NCBI GenBank assembly: GCA_026710655.1
Contig: JAPOQN010000028.1
Location: 24,790-88,789 of the forward strand
Direction: 5' to 3'
DNA length: 64,000 nt
Origin: Chloroflexota bacterium
GTDB lineage: Bacteria > Chloroflexota > Dehalococcoidia > Tepidiformales > Tepidiformaceae
Shown here piece after piece: positions 63,828-64,000 of this stretch (position 1 is its first letter; each line of letters starts with the position of its first letter). Position numbers and translations under genes: made by a program. The notes under the pieces were generated by a model that was not told the origin of the DNA, did no database searches, and saw only the letters and a list, made by a program, of their open reading frames with translations.

Positions 63828-64000
63828 GTGAAACGCACGCTCCTGCTACTTGCCGCCGGCCTCGCGCTGACGCTCGTCGCCTGCGGCGGCGGCGAAGAAG
63901 AGAGCGCGCCAACCCCCACCGTCGAGACTCCCACCCCCGCCCCCGAAGCCGCCACCCCCGTCCCCCAGACCCCCACCACCCAGACCGCCACCCCCCGCGC
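63828..64000 (+). CDS. lipoprotein with Pro/Thr-rich linker, cut by the window edge
   Basis: The GTG at 63828 opens a lipoprotein signal (KRTLLLLAAGLALTLVAC, lipobox LVAC with Cys19) followed by GGGEEESAPTPTVETPTPAPEAATPVPQ, a flexible Pro/Thr linker. The folded part lies beyond the window. Same overall architecture as the frameshifted gene at 7004. A TAGACT preceded by TG at 63812-63817 is a possible extended -10 box, ten bases before the start. Confidence 0.75.
   Translation, partial: MKRTLLLLAAGLALTLVACGGGEEESAPTPTVETPTPAPEAATPVPQTPTTQTATPR

Noticed and set aside
63800..63830. GGTTCGAAT resembling a tRNA T-loop
   Set aside because: No acceptor stem, D-arm or anticodon arm can be formed around it.

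Overview
This is a very G+C-rich bacterial chromosomal segment with short intergenic gaps and frequent 4-bp start/stop overlaps. Several traits together suggest a Chloroflexota lineage of the Dehalococcoidia/SAR202 kind: luciferase-like monooxygenases, class III CoA-transferases, VOC proteins, an archaeal-type phosphoglycerate mutase, a sufR-led suf operon, and putative secreted proteins with an 'EVRxW...SSDGRxRYGD' domain. This placement is an inference from gene content only; no rRNA or other phylogenetic marker is present. No tRNA, rRNA or CRISPR array was seen. No stretch above about 300 bases lacks a gene.

Layout. 1-1025: end of a VapBC-type toxin-antitoxin locus and a hemerythrin-like protein. 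1121-11721: an MFS permease, VOC proteins, glutamate dehydrogenase, a Baeyer-Villiger-type monooxygenase and a NIPSNAP protein. Interleaved with these are lower-G+C, probably acquired genes, one of them in a segment bounded by perfect 21-bp direct repeats (3415-4508), and a lipoprotein broken at a 30-base C run. 11759-23739: a housekeeping block with a CaiB-type CoA-transferase, guaA-purD-purE, tsaC-pgk-apgM-tpiA-miaA, dapF and a hydrolase. 23791-24250: HicBA. 24370-44966: a catabolic region with a Rieske oxygenase, a PEP-mutase-like lyase, three luciferase-like oxidoreductases, enoyl-CoA hydratase, SDRs, an Ldh-type dehydrogenase, a coupled operon (LLM, CoA-transferase, unknown protein, acetoacetate-decarboxylase-like protein), two further transport or SRPBCC genes and three tandem DinB-like paralogues. 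45023-52950: an McrBC type IV restriction locus with a possible nuclease-like gene, downstream of mfd. 53129-57440: fur-glcD-glcE-glcF for glycolate oxidation. 57514-63719: the complete sufR-C-B-D-S-U-T iron-sulfur assembly operon. The window ends in the start of a lipoprotein gene.

How the parts fit. The catabolic genes look like a peripheral degradation repertoire: ring or Baeyer-Villiger oxygenation, CoA activation, hydration, dehydrogenation and decarboxylation. It needs iron-sulfur and flavin cofactors; the suf operon supplies the clusters and Fur sits at the head of the glycolate operon. The main architectural observation is that convergent neighbours usually end in one shared 4-bp stop overlap (CTAG, or TTAG/CTAA). 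The junctions that lack this overlap all carry genes that look foreign. The most unusual items are the 21-bp-repeat cassette, the uncharacterised 'SSDGRxRYGD' secreted family, the half-swapped CoA-transferase, a DapF lacking its second catalytic cysteine, and a heptanucleotide repeat between mfd and glcF.
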